A DNA stretch of 22,077 bases from Pseudomonadota bacterium. GTDB lineage: Bacteria; Pseudomonadota; Gammaproteobacteria; Pseudomonadales; UBA5518. Numbering within the stretch: the first letter of the stretch is position 1; each line of letters starts with the position of its first letter. Below the pieces are notes generated by a model. The model saw only the letters and a list, made by a program, of their open reading frames with translations. It did no database searches and was not told the origin of the DNA. Shown here piece by piece: positions 6,585 to 15,838 of this stretch. The translations under genes were made by a program, and so were the position numbers. The DNA lies in NCBI GenBank assembly GCA_963204845.1, contig CAUJIL010000283.1, forward strand, positions 1 to 22,077, in the 5' to 3' direction.

Positions 6585-7460
6585 ATGGCGACCTCCGCGT
6601 ACCGCGGGCGCTTCGCTCCCTCCCCCACCGGCCCCCTGCACCTCGGCTCGCTGTGCGCCGCGCTCGCGAGCTTCCTCGACGCGCGCGCGGCGTGCGGCGA
6701 ATGGCTGCTGCGCATCGAGGATATCGACCCGCCGCGCGAGCAGCCCGGCGCCAGCGAACGCATCGTCGCCAGCCTGCACGCCCACGCGCTGCGCTGGGAC
6801 GGCGACATCGTGTTCCAGAGCCGGCGCCACGCGGCTTACGCGGAGGTCGTGGCGCGGCTGCTGGCGAGCGGACACGCGTTCCACTGCAACTGCAGCCGCA
6901 AGGACCTGCACCAAAACCGCGGCCGCCACCGTGCCGCCTGCACGCACCCGGCGACGCCACCGCCCGGTGCGTCCGCGGTGCGCCTGCGCGCCGCCGCCAC
7001 GCGCTACCGCTTCGACGACCTGATCCTCGGCAGCGTGACGCTGCCGATACCCGCCGGTGACGACGACTTCGTGATCCGCCGTCGCGACGGACTGTACGCG
7101 TACCAGCTCGCGGTGGTCGTCGACGACGCGTGGCAGGGGATCACGCACGTGGTGCGCGGACGCGACCTGCTCGACTCCACCCCGCACCAGGTGCTGCTGC
7201 ACGAACTGCTCGGCGCCCCGCCGCGCTTCGCGCACCTGCCGCTGCTGGTGAACGCCGCCGGTGACAAACTCAGCAAGCAGAACCACGCCCCCGCCATCGA
7301 CGATACGCAGGCGAGCGCCAACCTGCTGTTCTGCCTGCGCGCGCTGGGCCAGCCGGTGCCGCCACGCGAACAGCACCACGACTGCGAGGCGCTGCTGCGC
7401 TGGGCGATCGCACACTGGGACCGCGCCCGCGTGCCGCACGTGGACCTCGGCGTGCCGTGA
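6585..7460 (+). CDS. gluQ: Glutamyl-Q tRNA(Asp) synthetase
   Basis: This 291-residue glutamyl-tRNA synthetase paralogue lacks the anticodon-binding domain. It attaches glutamate to the queuosine base at the wobble position of tRNA-Asp. The class I motifs are present: HLGS (HIGH) at residues 19-22 and KLSKQ (KMSKS) at 228-232. RGRFAPSPTGPLHLGS is typical of the family N-terminus. The zinc site has Cys101, Cys103 and Cys119; the fourth ligand, Tyr115 in the E. coli enzyme, is His115 here. The ATG has no clear ribosome site, but it places the HIGH motif at the usual distance and lies 51 bases after dksA, suggesting a shared transcript. Confidence 0.95.
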   Translation: MATSAYRGRFAPSPTGPLHLGSLCAALASFLDARAACGEWLLRIEDIDPPREQPGASERIVASLHAHALRWDGDIVFQSRRHAAYAEVVARLLASGHAFHCNCSRKDLHQNRGRHRAACTHPATPPPGASAVRLRAAATRYRFDDLILGSVTLPIPAGDDDFVIRRRDGLYAYQLAVVVDDAWQGITHVVRGRDLLDSTPHQVLLHELLGAPPRFAHLPLLVNAAGDKLSKQNHAPAIDDTQASANLLFCLRALGQPVPPREQHHDCEALLRWAIAHWDRARVPHVDLGVP

Positions 7461-7477
7461 GCCGGCGCAGCCCACGC

Positions 7478-7507
7478 TTGGCAAGGGCGCCCGGCGGTCA
7501 TTAACAT
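7478..7507 (+). promoter_or_regulatory. Candidate promoter for cbrXAB-like operon
   Basis: TTGGCA (7478-7483) and TAACAT (7502-7507) are separated by 18 bases in the 73-base gap after gluQ. The -35 matches at five of six positions and the -10 at four of six. A start near 7514 would give a leader of about 20 bases. Confidence 0.4.
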
Positions 7508-7533
7508 CGCCGCACCCGACCCGGCGACCATCC

Positions 7534-7710
7534 ATGTATCTCAACAGGATCCTGCTGCTGGTTCTGGTACTGCTGTACGTGTTCGCCCCGATCATGACCG
7601 ACTGGGTCGCGGCCGGCGGCACGCAGTGGTACCGGCCGCATATCATCTGGGCGATCGTGATCGCGGTCTCCGGCGTCGCGCTGTACCGGGGACGCGGCGA
7701 TGACGCTTGA
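7534..7710 (+). CDS. cbrX: Small two-helix membrane protein, CbrX-like
   Basis: This 58-residue protein has two hydrophobic stretches, at about 4-20 and 36-50, and a short polar end (YRGRGDDA). The loop contains DWVAAGGTQWYRP. It overlaps the kinase gene by 11 bases (ATG of cbrA at 7700, its own TGA at 7708), a layout that suggests translational coupling. In Pseudomonas a small membrane protein called CbrX is encoded in the same place, overlapping cbrA, and its translation is reported to affect that of cbrA. I assign the name by position and general shape, not by a specific motif. The ribosome site is weak. Its molecular role is unknown. Confidence 0.7.
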   Translation: MYLNRILLLVLVLLYVFAPIMTDWVAAGGTQWYRPHIIWAIVIAVSGVALYRGRGDDA

Positions 7711-10675
7711 CTACGGCACGCTGGTCGTCGTCGGCATCGGCTACCTGTGGCTGCTGTTCGCGATCGCGTGGGCCACCGACCGCGGATTCCTGCCCGAATC
7801 GATCGCCTCGCATCCGCTGGTCTACACGCTGTCGCTCGGGATCGTGGCCGGCGCGTGGCCGATGTTCGGCAGCATCAGCATCGCGGCGCATTTCGGTTAC
7901 GGCTACCTCGGTTATTTCGTGGGCACCGGGGTGATGTTCCTGTTCGCGCCGCTGCTGCTGATCCCGTTGTGGCGGATCTGCCGGCGCTTCCAGCTCACCT
8001 CGCTCGCCGACCTGCTCGCGTTCCGTTACCGCGGCGCGCACGTCGGTGCGATCGCCACCCTCGGCCTGCTGGCGACCGCGCTGCCGCTGCTGATCGCGCA
8101 GATCAAGCTGGTATCCGGACTCGGCGCGCGGCTGACCGGGGAACTCGCGACCGATCCGGCCTCCGGACGGCTCGGGCTGGTGGTGGCCGGCGGGATCGCG
8201 GTGTTCGCGATCCTGTTCGGTGCACGCCCCATTTCGGAGAAGGAACGCCACAACGGACTCATCGTCGCGATGGCGTTCGAATCGCTGGTCAAGCTCGGCT
8301 GCTTCCTCGCACTCGGCGCCTTCGTGCTGTTCGAGGTGCACGGCGGCAGCGCCGGGCTGGGCAGCTGGCTCGAGACGCAGCCGGGACTGATCGAATCGTT
8401 GCACGCGAGCATGCGCTCCAGTTCCTCGCATATGATGACGCTGACCTTTTTCGCGGCAGTGGTGGGCCTGCCCGACCTGTTCCACATGGCGCTGTACGAG
8501 AACCCCAGTCCGCGCGCCGTGGTGCGGGCGAGTTGGGGCTTTCCGCTGTTCCTGCTGCTGCTGTCGCTGCCGGTGCTGCCGCTGCTGTGGGCCGAGCTGC
8601 GGCTCGGCACCACCGGCGCGGTCGAGTTCATCGCGATCGGCGCGCAGAGCGCCAACCCGACGATCGGACTGCTGACCTTCATCGCCTGCGTGTCAGCGGC
8701 GACCTCGATGACGGTCGTGACCACGCTCGCGCTCGCCTCGGCGACGCTGAACAACCTGGTCCTTCCTTTTTACCGGCCAGGGGAACTCTACCGGCCGGGG
8801 GAACGCAGCGACCCGTACCGCGGGCTCACGCTGACGCGCTCGGTGCTGATCGCGCTGCTGGTGATGGCCGCCTACCTGATCTCGGCCCGCCTGCCCGACG
8901 AAGGCATCGTCGAGACGCTCGGTTTCAGCGCCTTCGTCGCCGCGGCGCAGTTCTTCCCCGGCCTGCTCGCGCTGCTGTACTGGCCGCGCGCGAACCGCAT
9001 CGGGCTGCTCGGCGGGCTGGCCGGCGGCTATGCGGTGTGGCTGCTCGCCCTGGTGGACCCGGCGCCGGGTTCGGTGCTCGGCATCGTGCACGCGCTGTTG
9101 CCGTTCGTGATCGAGGACAATCCGTGGGCGGGCGCCGCGGTGAACAGCCTGGCGCTGAACGCCACGCTGCTGTTCGTGCTGTCCCAGCTCAGCACCCAGA
9201 GCACCGAGGAACAGGAGGCCGCGACGAGCTGCAGCCTCGACAACCTCAGTGGCGCGGCGCGGCACCGCCTGCTCGCCCGCTCGCCCGCGGATTTCGTGTC
9301 GGGGCTGGGTTCGGCGCTGGGCGAGGAGCGGGCGCGGCGCGAGGTCGAGCGCGCCCTGCGCGACCTCGGCTACGCGCCGACCGAGACGCGCCCGTACGCG
9401 ATGCGGCGCCTGCGCGAACGCATCGAGGCGAACCTGTCGCGGCTGGTCGGTGCCGAAGTGGCGATGGAACTGATCAACCGCGGCGCGCCGTACGTGCACG
9501 AGGACACCGCCTCGACCGGCGACCTGACGCTGGTGGAATCGCGGCTGGAGGATTACCAGCGGCACCTGACCGGCTTCACGGCCGAACTCGACGCGCTGCG
9601 GCGCTTCTACCGCGACACGCTGTACGCGCTGCCGCTCGGCGTGTGCGGGACCAACGCGCGCGGCGAGATCGTGATGTGGAATGCGGCGCTGCAGCGCATC
9701 ACCGGCGTCGATGCGCGGGCGGTGCTCGGATCGACGCTCGACGGTCTGCCCGAGCCCTGGGGTTCCCTGCTGACCGGTTTCCTGAAGTCCAGCGAGTCGC
9801 ACCTGCACCAGCACCGGGTCGGGGCGCGCGGCAACCGGCTGTGCCTGTCGCTGCACAAAACCGCCGGCGCGACCCCCGGCAGCCACGCCGCCGACGCGCG
9901 TTTCATCCTGCTCGAGGACGTGACCGAAACGCAGCGCCTGCAGGACGAACTGCTGCACACCGAGCGGCTGGCCTCGATCGGCCGCCTCGCCGCGGGCGTG
10001 GCGCACGAGATCGGCAACCCGGTCACCGGCATCGATTCGCTCGCACAGAACCTGCTGGCCGACAGCGCCGACGACAACTGCCACGAGTCGGCGCGCCTGA
10101 TCCTCCAGCAGACCCAGCGCATCGGCAACATCGTTCACGCGCTGGTCGGCTTCGCGCACACCGGCGCCAACCGCGCGCCCGAGCCGGTGCCGGTGGCGGT
10201 GGCGCAGTGCGCCGCCGAGGCGATCTATCTGCTCGGGCTGGACCGCAGCGCGCGCCCGGTGCGCTTCCTGAACCTCTGCCCGCCGTCGGTGCGCGTGCGC
10301 GGCGACGGCCAGCGCCTGCTGCAGGTGTTCATCAACCTGCTGAGCAACGCGCGCGCGGCCAGCGCCGACGACGGCGAGATCGCGATCGCGGCACAGGACC
10401 AGGGCGAAACCGCGCTGATCACGGTCACCGACGACGGCTGCGGTATCCCGCCGGCGAAGCTCGACCAGGTGTTCGAGCCGTTCTACACCACGAAATCCCC
10501 GGGCGAGGGCACCGGGCTGGGATTGTCGCTGGTGTACTCGATCGTGCGCGACATGGGCGGCAGCGTGAGCCTGCAGAGTCCGGTCGACGCGGCGACCGGG
10601 CGCGGCACGCGCGCGCTGATCCGGCTGCCGAGCGCCGGTCCCGCGGGGCCGACACTGGAAATCGAGGGGCATTGA
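7700..10675 (+). CDS. cbrA: CbrA-type sensor histidine kinase with sodium/solute symporter domain
   Basis: This 991-residue inner-membrane protein fuses a sodium/solute symporter-like (SLC5) module to a kinase. About a dozen hydrophobic helices span residues 1 to 497, followed by a charged linker with a STAC-like region (about 510-635) and a PAS domain (about 640-745). The HisKA domain has phosphoacceptor His769 in the AHEIGNP motif. The ATPase domain has the N-box (NLLSNA, 879-884), G1 (DDGCGIP, 911-917), F-box (FEPFYT, 925-930) and G2 (GEGTGLGLS, 935-943), all intact. In Pseudomonas CbrA signals carbon/nitrogen balance to CbrB and is linked to histidine uptake. The ATG overlaps cbrX, with GGGGA 7 bases upstream. 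An 18-bp tandem duplication encodes two YRPGE units (residues 358-369) in a cytoplasmic loop. Confidence 0.93.
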   Translation: MTLDYGTLVVVGIGYLWLLFAIAWATDRGFLPESIASHPLVYTLSLGIVAGAWPMFGSISIAAHFGYGYLGYFVGTGVMFLFAPLLLIPLWRICRRFQLTSLADLLAFRYRGAHVGAIATLGLLATALPLLIAQIKLVSGLGARLTGELATDPASGRLGLVVAGGIAVFAILFGARPISEKERHNGLIVAMAFESLVKLGCFLALGAFVLFEVHGGSAGLGSWLETQPGLIESLHASMRSSSSHMMTLTFFAAVVGLPDLFHMALYENPSPRAVVRASWGFPLFLLLLSLPVLPLLWAELRLGTTGAVEFIAIGAQSANPTIGLLTFIACVSAATSMTVVTTLALASATLNNLVLPFYRPGELYRPGERSDPYRGLTLTRSVLIALLVMAAYLISARLPDEGIVETLGFSAFVAAAQFFPGLLALLYWPRANRIGLLGGLAGGYAVWLLALVDPAPGSVLGIVHALLPFVIEDNPWAGAAVNSLALNATLLFVLSQLSTQSTEEQEAATSCSLDNLSGAARHRLLARSPADFVSGLGSALGEERARREVERALRDLGYAPTETRPYAMRRLRERIEANLSRLVGAEVAMELINRGAPYVHEDTASTGDLTLVESRLEDYQRHLTGFTAELDALRRFYRDTLYALPLGVCGTNARGEIVMWNAALQRITGVDARAVLGSTLDGLPEPWGSLLTGFLKSSESHLHQHRVGARGNRLCLSLHKTAGATPGSHAADARFILLEDVTETQRLQDELLHTERLASIGRLAAGVAHEIGNPVTGIDSLAQNLLADSADDNCHESARLILQQTQRIGNIVHALVGFAHTGANRAPEPVPVAVAQCAAEAIYLLGLDRSARPVRFLNLCPPSVRVRGDGQRLLQVFINLLSNARAASADDGEIAIAAQDQGETALITVTDDGCGIPPAKLDQVFEPFYTTKSPGEGTGLGLSLVYSIVRDMGGSVSLQSPVDAATGRGTRALIRLPSAGPAGPTLEIEGH

Positions 10676-10719
10676 CGTTATGTTCTGGACCCTGATGACG
10701 CCACCACGAGGCTGTAGCA

Positions 10720-12123
<1,404 letters not shown>

Positions 12124-12184
12124 GCGCGCCACGCAGCGCAGCAGTGCTGGTGCAAACGACGCGGGGACGTGTGAAGCGGTGCAT

Positions 12185-12225
12185 AGGTAACGGAATTGCA
12201 GGGCTTGCGGAGCCGGTTGTTACCT
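12185..12225. promoter_or_regulatory. Dyad and sigma-54-like element downstream of cbrB
   Basis: AGGTAAC (12185-12191) and GTTACCT (12219-12225) form a perfect 7-base inverted repeat with a 27-base spacer. GG (12186-12187) and GC (12198-12199) lie 10 bases apart, the invariant spacing of -24/-12 promoters, and the -12 part reads TTGCA; the -24 part beyond GG is poor. TGTTAC/GTAACA-type half-sites are, as I recall, reported for CbrB in Pseudomonas, though in the opposite order. It could be a regulator-binding site, a promoter or an RNA stem. Confidence 0.35.
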
Positions 12226-12372
12226 TTATTCACAGCGCATCGGGCCACGAAAAAAATCGCTTGCCGCATCGAAAAACGGGTGCTTAACTGCAGCCATAAC
12301 AATAACGACAGAACAATAACACTAATCGGGTTGAGACCTGTGCGGGGAAGGAAACTTCCCCGTTGCTGTTTC
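12211..12372 (+). ncRNA. Candidate CrcZ-like small RNA
   Basis: The 357-base gap between cbrB and pcnB has no credible coding sequence. In Pseudomonas this is the position of CrcZ, a small RNA that soaks up Hfq/Crc through A-rich motifs and so relieves catabolite repression. Here AACAATAAC occurs twice (12298-12306 and 12312-12320), fitting the AAN-triplet pattern bound by the distal face of Hfq. Further A-runs are at 12250-12256 and 12272-12276. A terminator-like hairpin follows at 12343. The 5' end is uncertain: the -24/-12-like element predicts about 12211 (about 160 bases), whereas TTGCCG (12261-12266), 17 bases, then TGC-TTAACT (extended -10, 12281-12289) predicts about 12296 (about 75 bases). 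Pseudomonas CrcZ is longer and has more motifs. The RNA is inferred, not shown. Confidence 0.5.
12343..12372 (+). terminator. GNRA-capped hairpin, probable intrinsic terminator
   Basis: CGGGGAAG (12343-12350) and CTTCCCCG (12355-12362) form a perfect 8-bp stem closed by a GAAA tetraloop, followed by TTGCTGTTTC. The stem is strong; the T-tract is interrupted. It would end the cbrB transcript or the small RNA before the pcnB promoter. Confidence 0.6.
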
Positions 12373-12434
12373 TGGACTTCGTGAATTCCGCTTTCGCCCC
12401 CCGCACCCGCCGCCGTAATCGCAGAGCCGCGCTG

Positions 12435-12443
12435 TGCTAGAAT
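12435..12443 (+). promoter_or_regulatory. Extended -10 promoter element of pcnB
   Basis: TGC followed directly by TAGAAT, then CGCACCCC, repeats the pattern found before ppa. No clear -35 is present. The predicted start is about 30 bases before the pcnB start codon. Confidence 0.55.
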
Positions 12444-12480
12444 CGCACCCCGTTTCGATCCGCCAGGAAAGCACACGCCG

Positions 12481-13839
12481 TTGAATCAGGCCTCCGACCA
12501 GACCTCGCACGCCGTCGCGGGAACCGGCGCGCCGCGCTGCCGTCGTTACGGTGCCGGCGAGCATCGCATCCCGCCGCAATCGATCCCCGAGGAAGCACTG
12601 TGGGTGCACCGCGAACTGCGCGATGCCGGCCACGAGGCCTACCTGGTGGGAGGCTGCGTGCGCGACCTGCTGCTCGGCTACGAACCGAAGGATTTCGACG
12701 TATCGACCAGCGCGCGCCCGGAGCAGATCCGCGCCGTGTTCCGCCGCTCGCGGATCGTCGGGCGCCGGTTCCAGATCGTGCACGTGCGCTCCGGCCGCGA
12801 GGTGATCGAGGTCTCGACGTTCCGCGGCCACCACAGCCCGGACTTCGAACCCGACGGCGACGAGGACGCGTTGCCGCACAACGCCGCGGCCTACGCGGAT
12901 ACCGGCATGCTGCTGCGCGACAACGTCTTCGGCACCGTCGAGGAAGACGCGCTGCGGCGCGACTTCACCGTCAACGGCCTTTACTATGATCCGGACAGCG
13001 ACACCGTGCTCGATTTCAGCACCGGCGTCGCCGACCTCGAGGCACGCGTGCTGCGCGTGATCGGCGATCCGGTCACCCGCTTCCAGGAAGACCCGGTGCG
13101 GATGCTGCGCGCGGCGCGCTTCGCCGCGAAGCTGGATTTCGCGATCGATCCCGCCGCGCTGGCGGCTATCGCGCGCTGCCGCGAACTGCTCGACCAGATT
13201 CCCGCCGCGCGACTGTTCGACGAAGTGCTGAAGCTGCTGCTCACCGGGCGCGGCGAAGCCACGTTCGCGGTGCTCGACGAACTCGACCTGTTCGCGCCGA
13301 TCTTTCCGGAGACCGCGCGTGCGCTGGCCGCCGTTCCCGAGTGGCGCGCGATGGTCGTGCACGCACTCGACAACAGCGACGAGCGCATCGGGCTCGGCAA
13401 GCCGGTGACTCCGGCGTTCCTCTACGCGGCGCTGCTGTGGCCGGCGCTGGCGCGGCGCATGGAAGCGCTCGCGGAGCACGCGCATCTGCCGGCGCTCGCC
13501 GCGATCCACGAAGCCGCGCCCGAAGTGATAGCGGAACAGTGCCGGCGCACCGTGATCCCGCGCCGCTTCTCGACGCCGATGCGCGAGATCTGGGAACTGC
13601 AGCAGCGCCTGCTCACGCGCCGTTCACCGCAGAAACTCGCCGCGCACCCGCGCTTTCGCGCCGCCTACGATTTCGTGCTGCTGCGCGAGCAGTCGGGTGA
13701 ACAGTTCGACGGTGCCGGCGACTGGTGGACCCGCTTCCAGGCCGGCGAGCAGATGCCGGCTCCCGTGGCGGGGCCACGGCCGCGCCGCCGTGCGCGCCGG
13801 CGGCGCGGCTCCGGACGCGGCAACGCGGATGGCGGCTGA
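12481..13839 (+). CDS. pcnB: Poly(A) polymerase I
   Basis: This 452-residue class II nucleotidyltransferase adds poly(A) to RNA 3' ends, marking RNAs for decay. The catalytic core has LVGGCVRDLLLG (55-66) and DFD (Asp71 and Asp73 bind metal), then RRFQIVHV (95-102) and RRDFTVNGLYYD (159-170). The length, the VGRRF motif and an Arg-rich C-terminal tail (about 428-450) favour poly(A) polymerase over CCA-adding enzyme. The start is TTG, with AGGAAAG 9 bases upstream; it gives an N-terminus of the expected length, whereas later GTG starts would cut into the core. The last 11 bases overlap folK, so it heads the pcnB-folK-kinase-panB-panC run. Confidence 0.94.
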   Translation: MNQASDQTSHAVAGTGAPRCRRYGAGEHRIPPQSIPEEALWVHRELRDAGHEAYLVGGCVRDLLLGYEPKDFDVSTSARPEQIRAVFRRSRIVGRRFQIVHVRSGREVIEVSTFRGHHSPDFEPDGDEDALPHNAAAYADTGMLLRDNVFGTVEEDALRRDFTVNGLYYDPDSDTVLDFSTGVADLEARVLRVIGDPVTRFQEDPVRMLRAARFAAKLDFAIDPAALAAIARCRELLDQIPAARLFDEVLKLLLTGRGEATFAVLDELDLFAPIFPETARALAAVPEWRAMVVHALDNSDERIGLGKPVTPAFLYAALLWPALARRMEALAEHAHLPALAAIHEAAPEVIAEQCRRTVIPRRFSTPMREIWELQQRLLTRRSPQKLAAHPRFRAAYDFVLLREQSGEQFDGAGDWWTRFQAGEQMPAPVAGPRPRRRARRRRGSGRGNADGG

Positions 13840-14341
13840 ACACCGGGCATGGATCGCGCTTGGCGCGAACCTCGGCGACATCCGCTCGAACCTGCGCGGT
13901 GCACTCGAGGCACTGGCGGCGCTACCCGGCAGCCGCCTCGCGGCGGTTAGCCCGTGGTACCGCAGCCGCGCGGTTGGGCCGCACGACCAACCCGACTACA
14001 TCAACGGCGTGACGGAGCTGCGCACCACGCTCGGCCCGCACGCACTGCTGGCCGAACTGCAGCGCATCGAACACGCCGCGGGACGCGAACGCAGCGAACG
14101 GTGGGCCGCGCGCACGCTGGACCTCGACCTGCTGCTTTTCGACACGCTGGTAATCGCGAACGCGGGACTCGTGGTGCCGCACGCGCACCTCGCCGAACGC
14201 AACTTCGTCGTGTTCCCGCTCTGCGACATCGCGCCAGGGCTGCGCCTGCCCGACGGCACGCGCGTGACCGAACTGCGCGAGCGGCTGGGCAACGCGGGAC
14301 TGCTCGCCACGTTCGCGAACCTGGAGCAACTCGATGACTAG
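13829..14341 (+). CDS. folK: 2-amino-4-hydroxy-6-hydroxymethyldihydropteridine pyrophosphokinase
   Basis: This 170-residue cytoplasmic enzyme transfers pyrophosphate from ATP to the pterin alcohol in folate synthesis. LGANLGD (11-17) and the family signature RWAARTLDLDLL (91-102, with Asp98 and Asp100 binding Mg2+) are present. VPHAHLAERNFV near 116-127 matches the usual C-terminal motif. The ATG at 13829 overlaps pcnB by 11 bases, and there is no strong ribosome site, so translation is probably coupled. Its own end overlaps the next gene by 8 bases. pcnB-folK-panB order is shared with Pseudomonas. Confidence 0.95.
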   Translation: MAAEHRAWIALGANLGDIRSNLRGALEALAALPGSRLAAVSPWYRSRAVGPHDQPDYINGVTELRTTLGPHALLAELQRIEHAAGRERSERWAARTLDLDLLLFDTLVIANAGLVVPHAHLAERNFVVFPLCDIAPGLRLPDGTRVTELRERLGNAGLLATFANLEQLDD

Positions 14342-15005
14342 CCGCGCCAGCGCGTCCGCGACGCGCCCCGCACCCCCGCGTTTCATCGCCGTCGAGGGTC
14401 CGATCGGCGCCGGCAAGACCACACTGGCACGCCGCCTGGCCGCGACCTTCGGCCACGAGACGATGCTCGAGCTCGCCGAGGACAACCCGTTCCTCGACAG
14501 TTTCTATCGCGACCGCGCGCGCAACGCGCTGGCCACGCAGTTGCACTTCCTGATCCAGCGCGCACGCCAGCTCGACGAGATCCGCCAGTCGGACCTGTTC
14601 CAGAACTCGCGGGTCAGCGACTTCCTGATCGAGAAGGACCGGCTGTTCGCCCGCGTGAACCTCGACGCGAACGAGTACGCGCTGTACGAGACCGTGTTCG
14701 AGCGCCTGGTGCCGAGCACACCGCGACCCGACCTCGTGATCTACCTGCAGGCGCCGGTCGACGTGCTGGTCGAGCGCATCCAGCGCCGCGGCATCGCGGC
14801 CGAGCAACTGATCGAGCGCCGCTACCTCGAACAGCTGAACGAAGCCTACAGCCAGTTCTTCCATTACTACGACGAGGCGCCGCTGCTGATCGTCAACGCG
14901 GCCGCTATTGACTTCGCAAATGACGAAAACCACTATACCGAACTCGTCGATTACCTGCTGAATGTCCGCGCCGGCAGACAGTATTTCAATCCCACCTTCT
15001 TCTGA
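14334..15005 (+). CDS. Deoxynucleoside kinase (dGK/dCK family)
   Basis: This 223-residue P-loop kinase belongs to the deoxynucleoside kinase family, which phosphorylates deoxyadenosine, deoxyguanosine or deoxycytidine for salvage; the exact substrate is not clear. Walker A is GPIGAGKTT (22-30). LAEDNPFLDSFYRD (47-60) and EKDRLFA (100-106) follow, and the lid helix RIQRRGIAAEQLIERRYLEQL has the expected Arg residues. The ATG at 14334 overlaps folK by 8 bases (ATGACTAG), and panB begins 13 bases after the stop, so it sits inside the folate/pantothenate run. The first 15 residues are a Ser/Ala/Arg/Pro-rich extension. Confidence 0.9.
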   Translation: MTSRASASATRPAPPRFIAVEGPIGAGKTTLARRLAATFGHETMLELAEDNPFLDSFYRDRARNALATQLHFLIQRARQLDEIRQSDLFQNSRVSDFLIEKDRLFARVNLDANEYALYETVFERLVPSTPRPDLVIYLQAPVDVLVERIQRRGIAAEQLIERRYLEQLNEAYSQFFHYYDEAPLLIVNAAAIDFANDENHYTELVDYLLNVRAGRQYFNPTFF

Positions 15006-15018
15006 CGGGACGCAGGAA

Positions 15019-15810
15019 ATGAAGGGAGTCACGATCCGGACGCTGCAGGAAATGAAGCGCGAGAGCCGCCGCTTCTGCTGTGTCACCGCCTACGACGCCA
15101 GCTTCGCGCGCATGGCGGCGCTGGCCGGCATCGAGACGATCCTGGTCGGCGATTCGCTCGGCATGGTGCTGCAGGGACACACGAGCACGCTGCCCGTCAC
15201 CATCGAGGAAATGGCCTATCACACGCGCTGCGTCGCGAGCAGTGCCGCTCCCGCGCTGGTGATCGGCGACATGCCGTTCATGAGCTATGCGACTCCCGAG
15301 CAGGCGCTGCGCAACGCGGCCACGCTGATGCAGGCCGGCGCACAGGTGGTGAAGCTCGAAGGCGGTGGATGGCTCGCGGAGACGGTGCGCCTGCTCGCCG
15401 AGCGTGGCATTCCGGTGTGCGCGCACCTCGGCCTCACGCCGCAGTCGGTCAACAGCTTCGGTGGTTTCGTGGTGCAGGGCCGCGACCCGGCGGCGGCGCG
15501 CCGCATCGCCGACGACTCGCGCACGCTTGCGGAGGCCGGCGCGGCGCTGCTGGTGGTCGAATGCGTGCCGCGTGCGCTCGCGGCCGAAATAGCCGCGTCG
15601 GTGCAGGTGCCGGTGATCGGAATCGGCGCCGGCGCGGCCACCGACGCGCAGGTGCTGGTCATGCACGACATGCTCGGCATGAACCCGCGTCCGCCACGCT
15701 TCGTGCAGAATTTCCTGACCGACGGGCGCGACATCGCCGGTGCGTTCGCGGCTTACGCCGCGGCCGTGCGCGACGGCAGCTTTCCGCGCCCGGAACACGG
15801 TTTCGACTGA
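15019..15810 (+). CDS. panB: 3-methyl-2-oxobutanoate hydroxymethyltransferase
   Basis: This 263-residue enzyme (264 in E. coli) makes ketopantoate from alpha-ketoisovalerate and methylene-tetrahydrofolate, the first step of pantothenate synthesis. Metal ligands Asp45 (VGDSLG), Asp84 (GDMPFM) and Glu114 (KLEGG) and catalytic Glu181 (ECVP) fall at the same numbers as in E. coli. HLGLTPQSVNSFGG (136-149) is also conserved. I chose the ATG at 15019 over the upstream in-frame ATG at 14962 because resemblance begins there, GGGA lies 8 bases upstream, and the earlier start would lie inside the kinase gene. Confidence 0.97.
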   Translation: MKGVTIRTLQEMKRESRRFCCVTAYDASFARMAALAGIETILVGDSLGMVLQGHTSTLPVTIEEMAYHTRCVASSAAPALVIGDMPFMSYATPEQALRNAATLMQAGAQVVKLEGGGWLAETVRLLAERGIPVCAHLGLTPQSVNSFGGFVVQGRDPAAARRIADDSRTLAEAGAALLVVECVPRALAAEIAASVQVPVIGIGAGAATDAQVLVMHDMLGMNPRPPRFVQNFLTDGRDIAGAFAAYAAAVRDGSFPRPEHGFD

Positions 15811-15838
15811 ACAGGCGCCGCAGCACGGAGACGCACGC

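Noticed and set aside
12196..12384. 62-codon forward open frame in the cbrB-pcnB gap
   Set aside because: No ribosome site or recognisable protein features, and it reads through the terminator hairpin.
14962..15018. Upstream ATG start for panB
   Set aside because: It adds 19 unrelated residues inside the kinase gene; the later ATG matches the family start and length.
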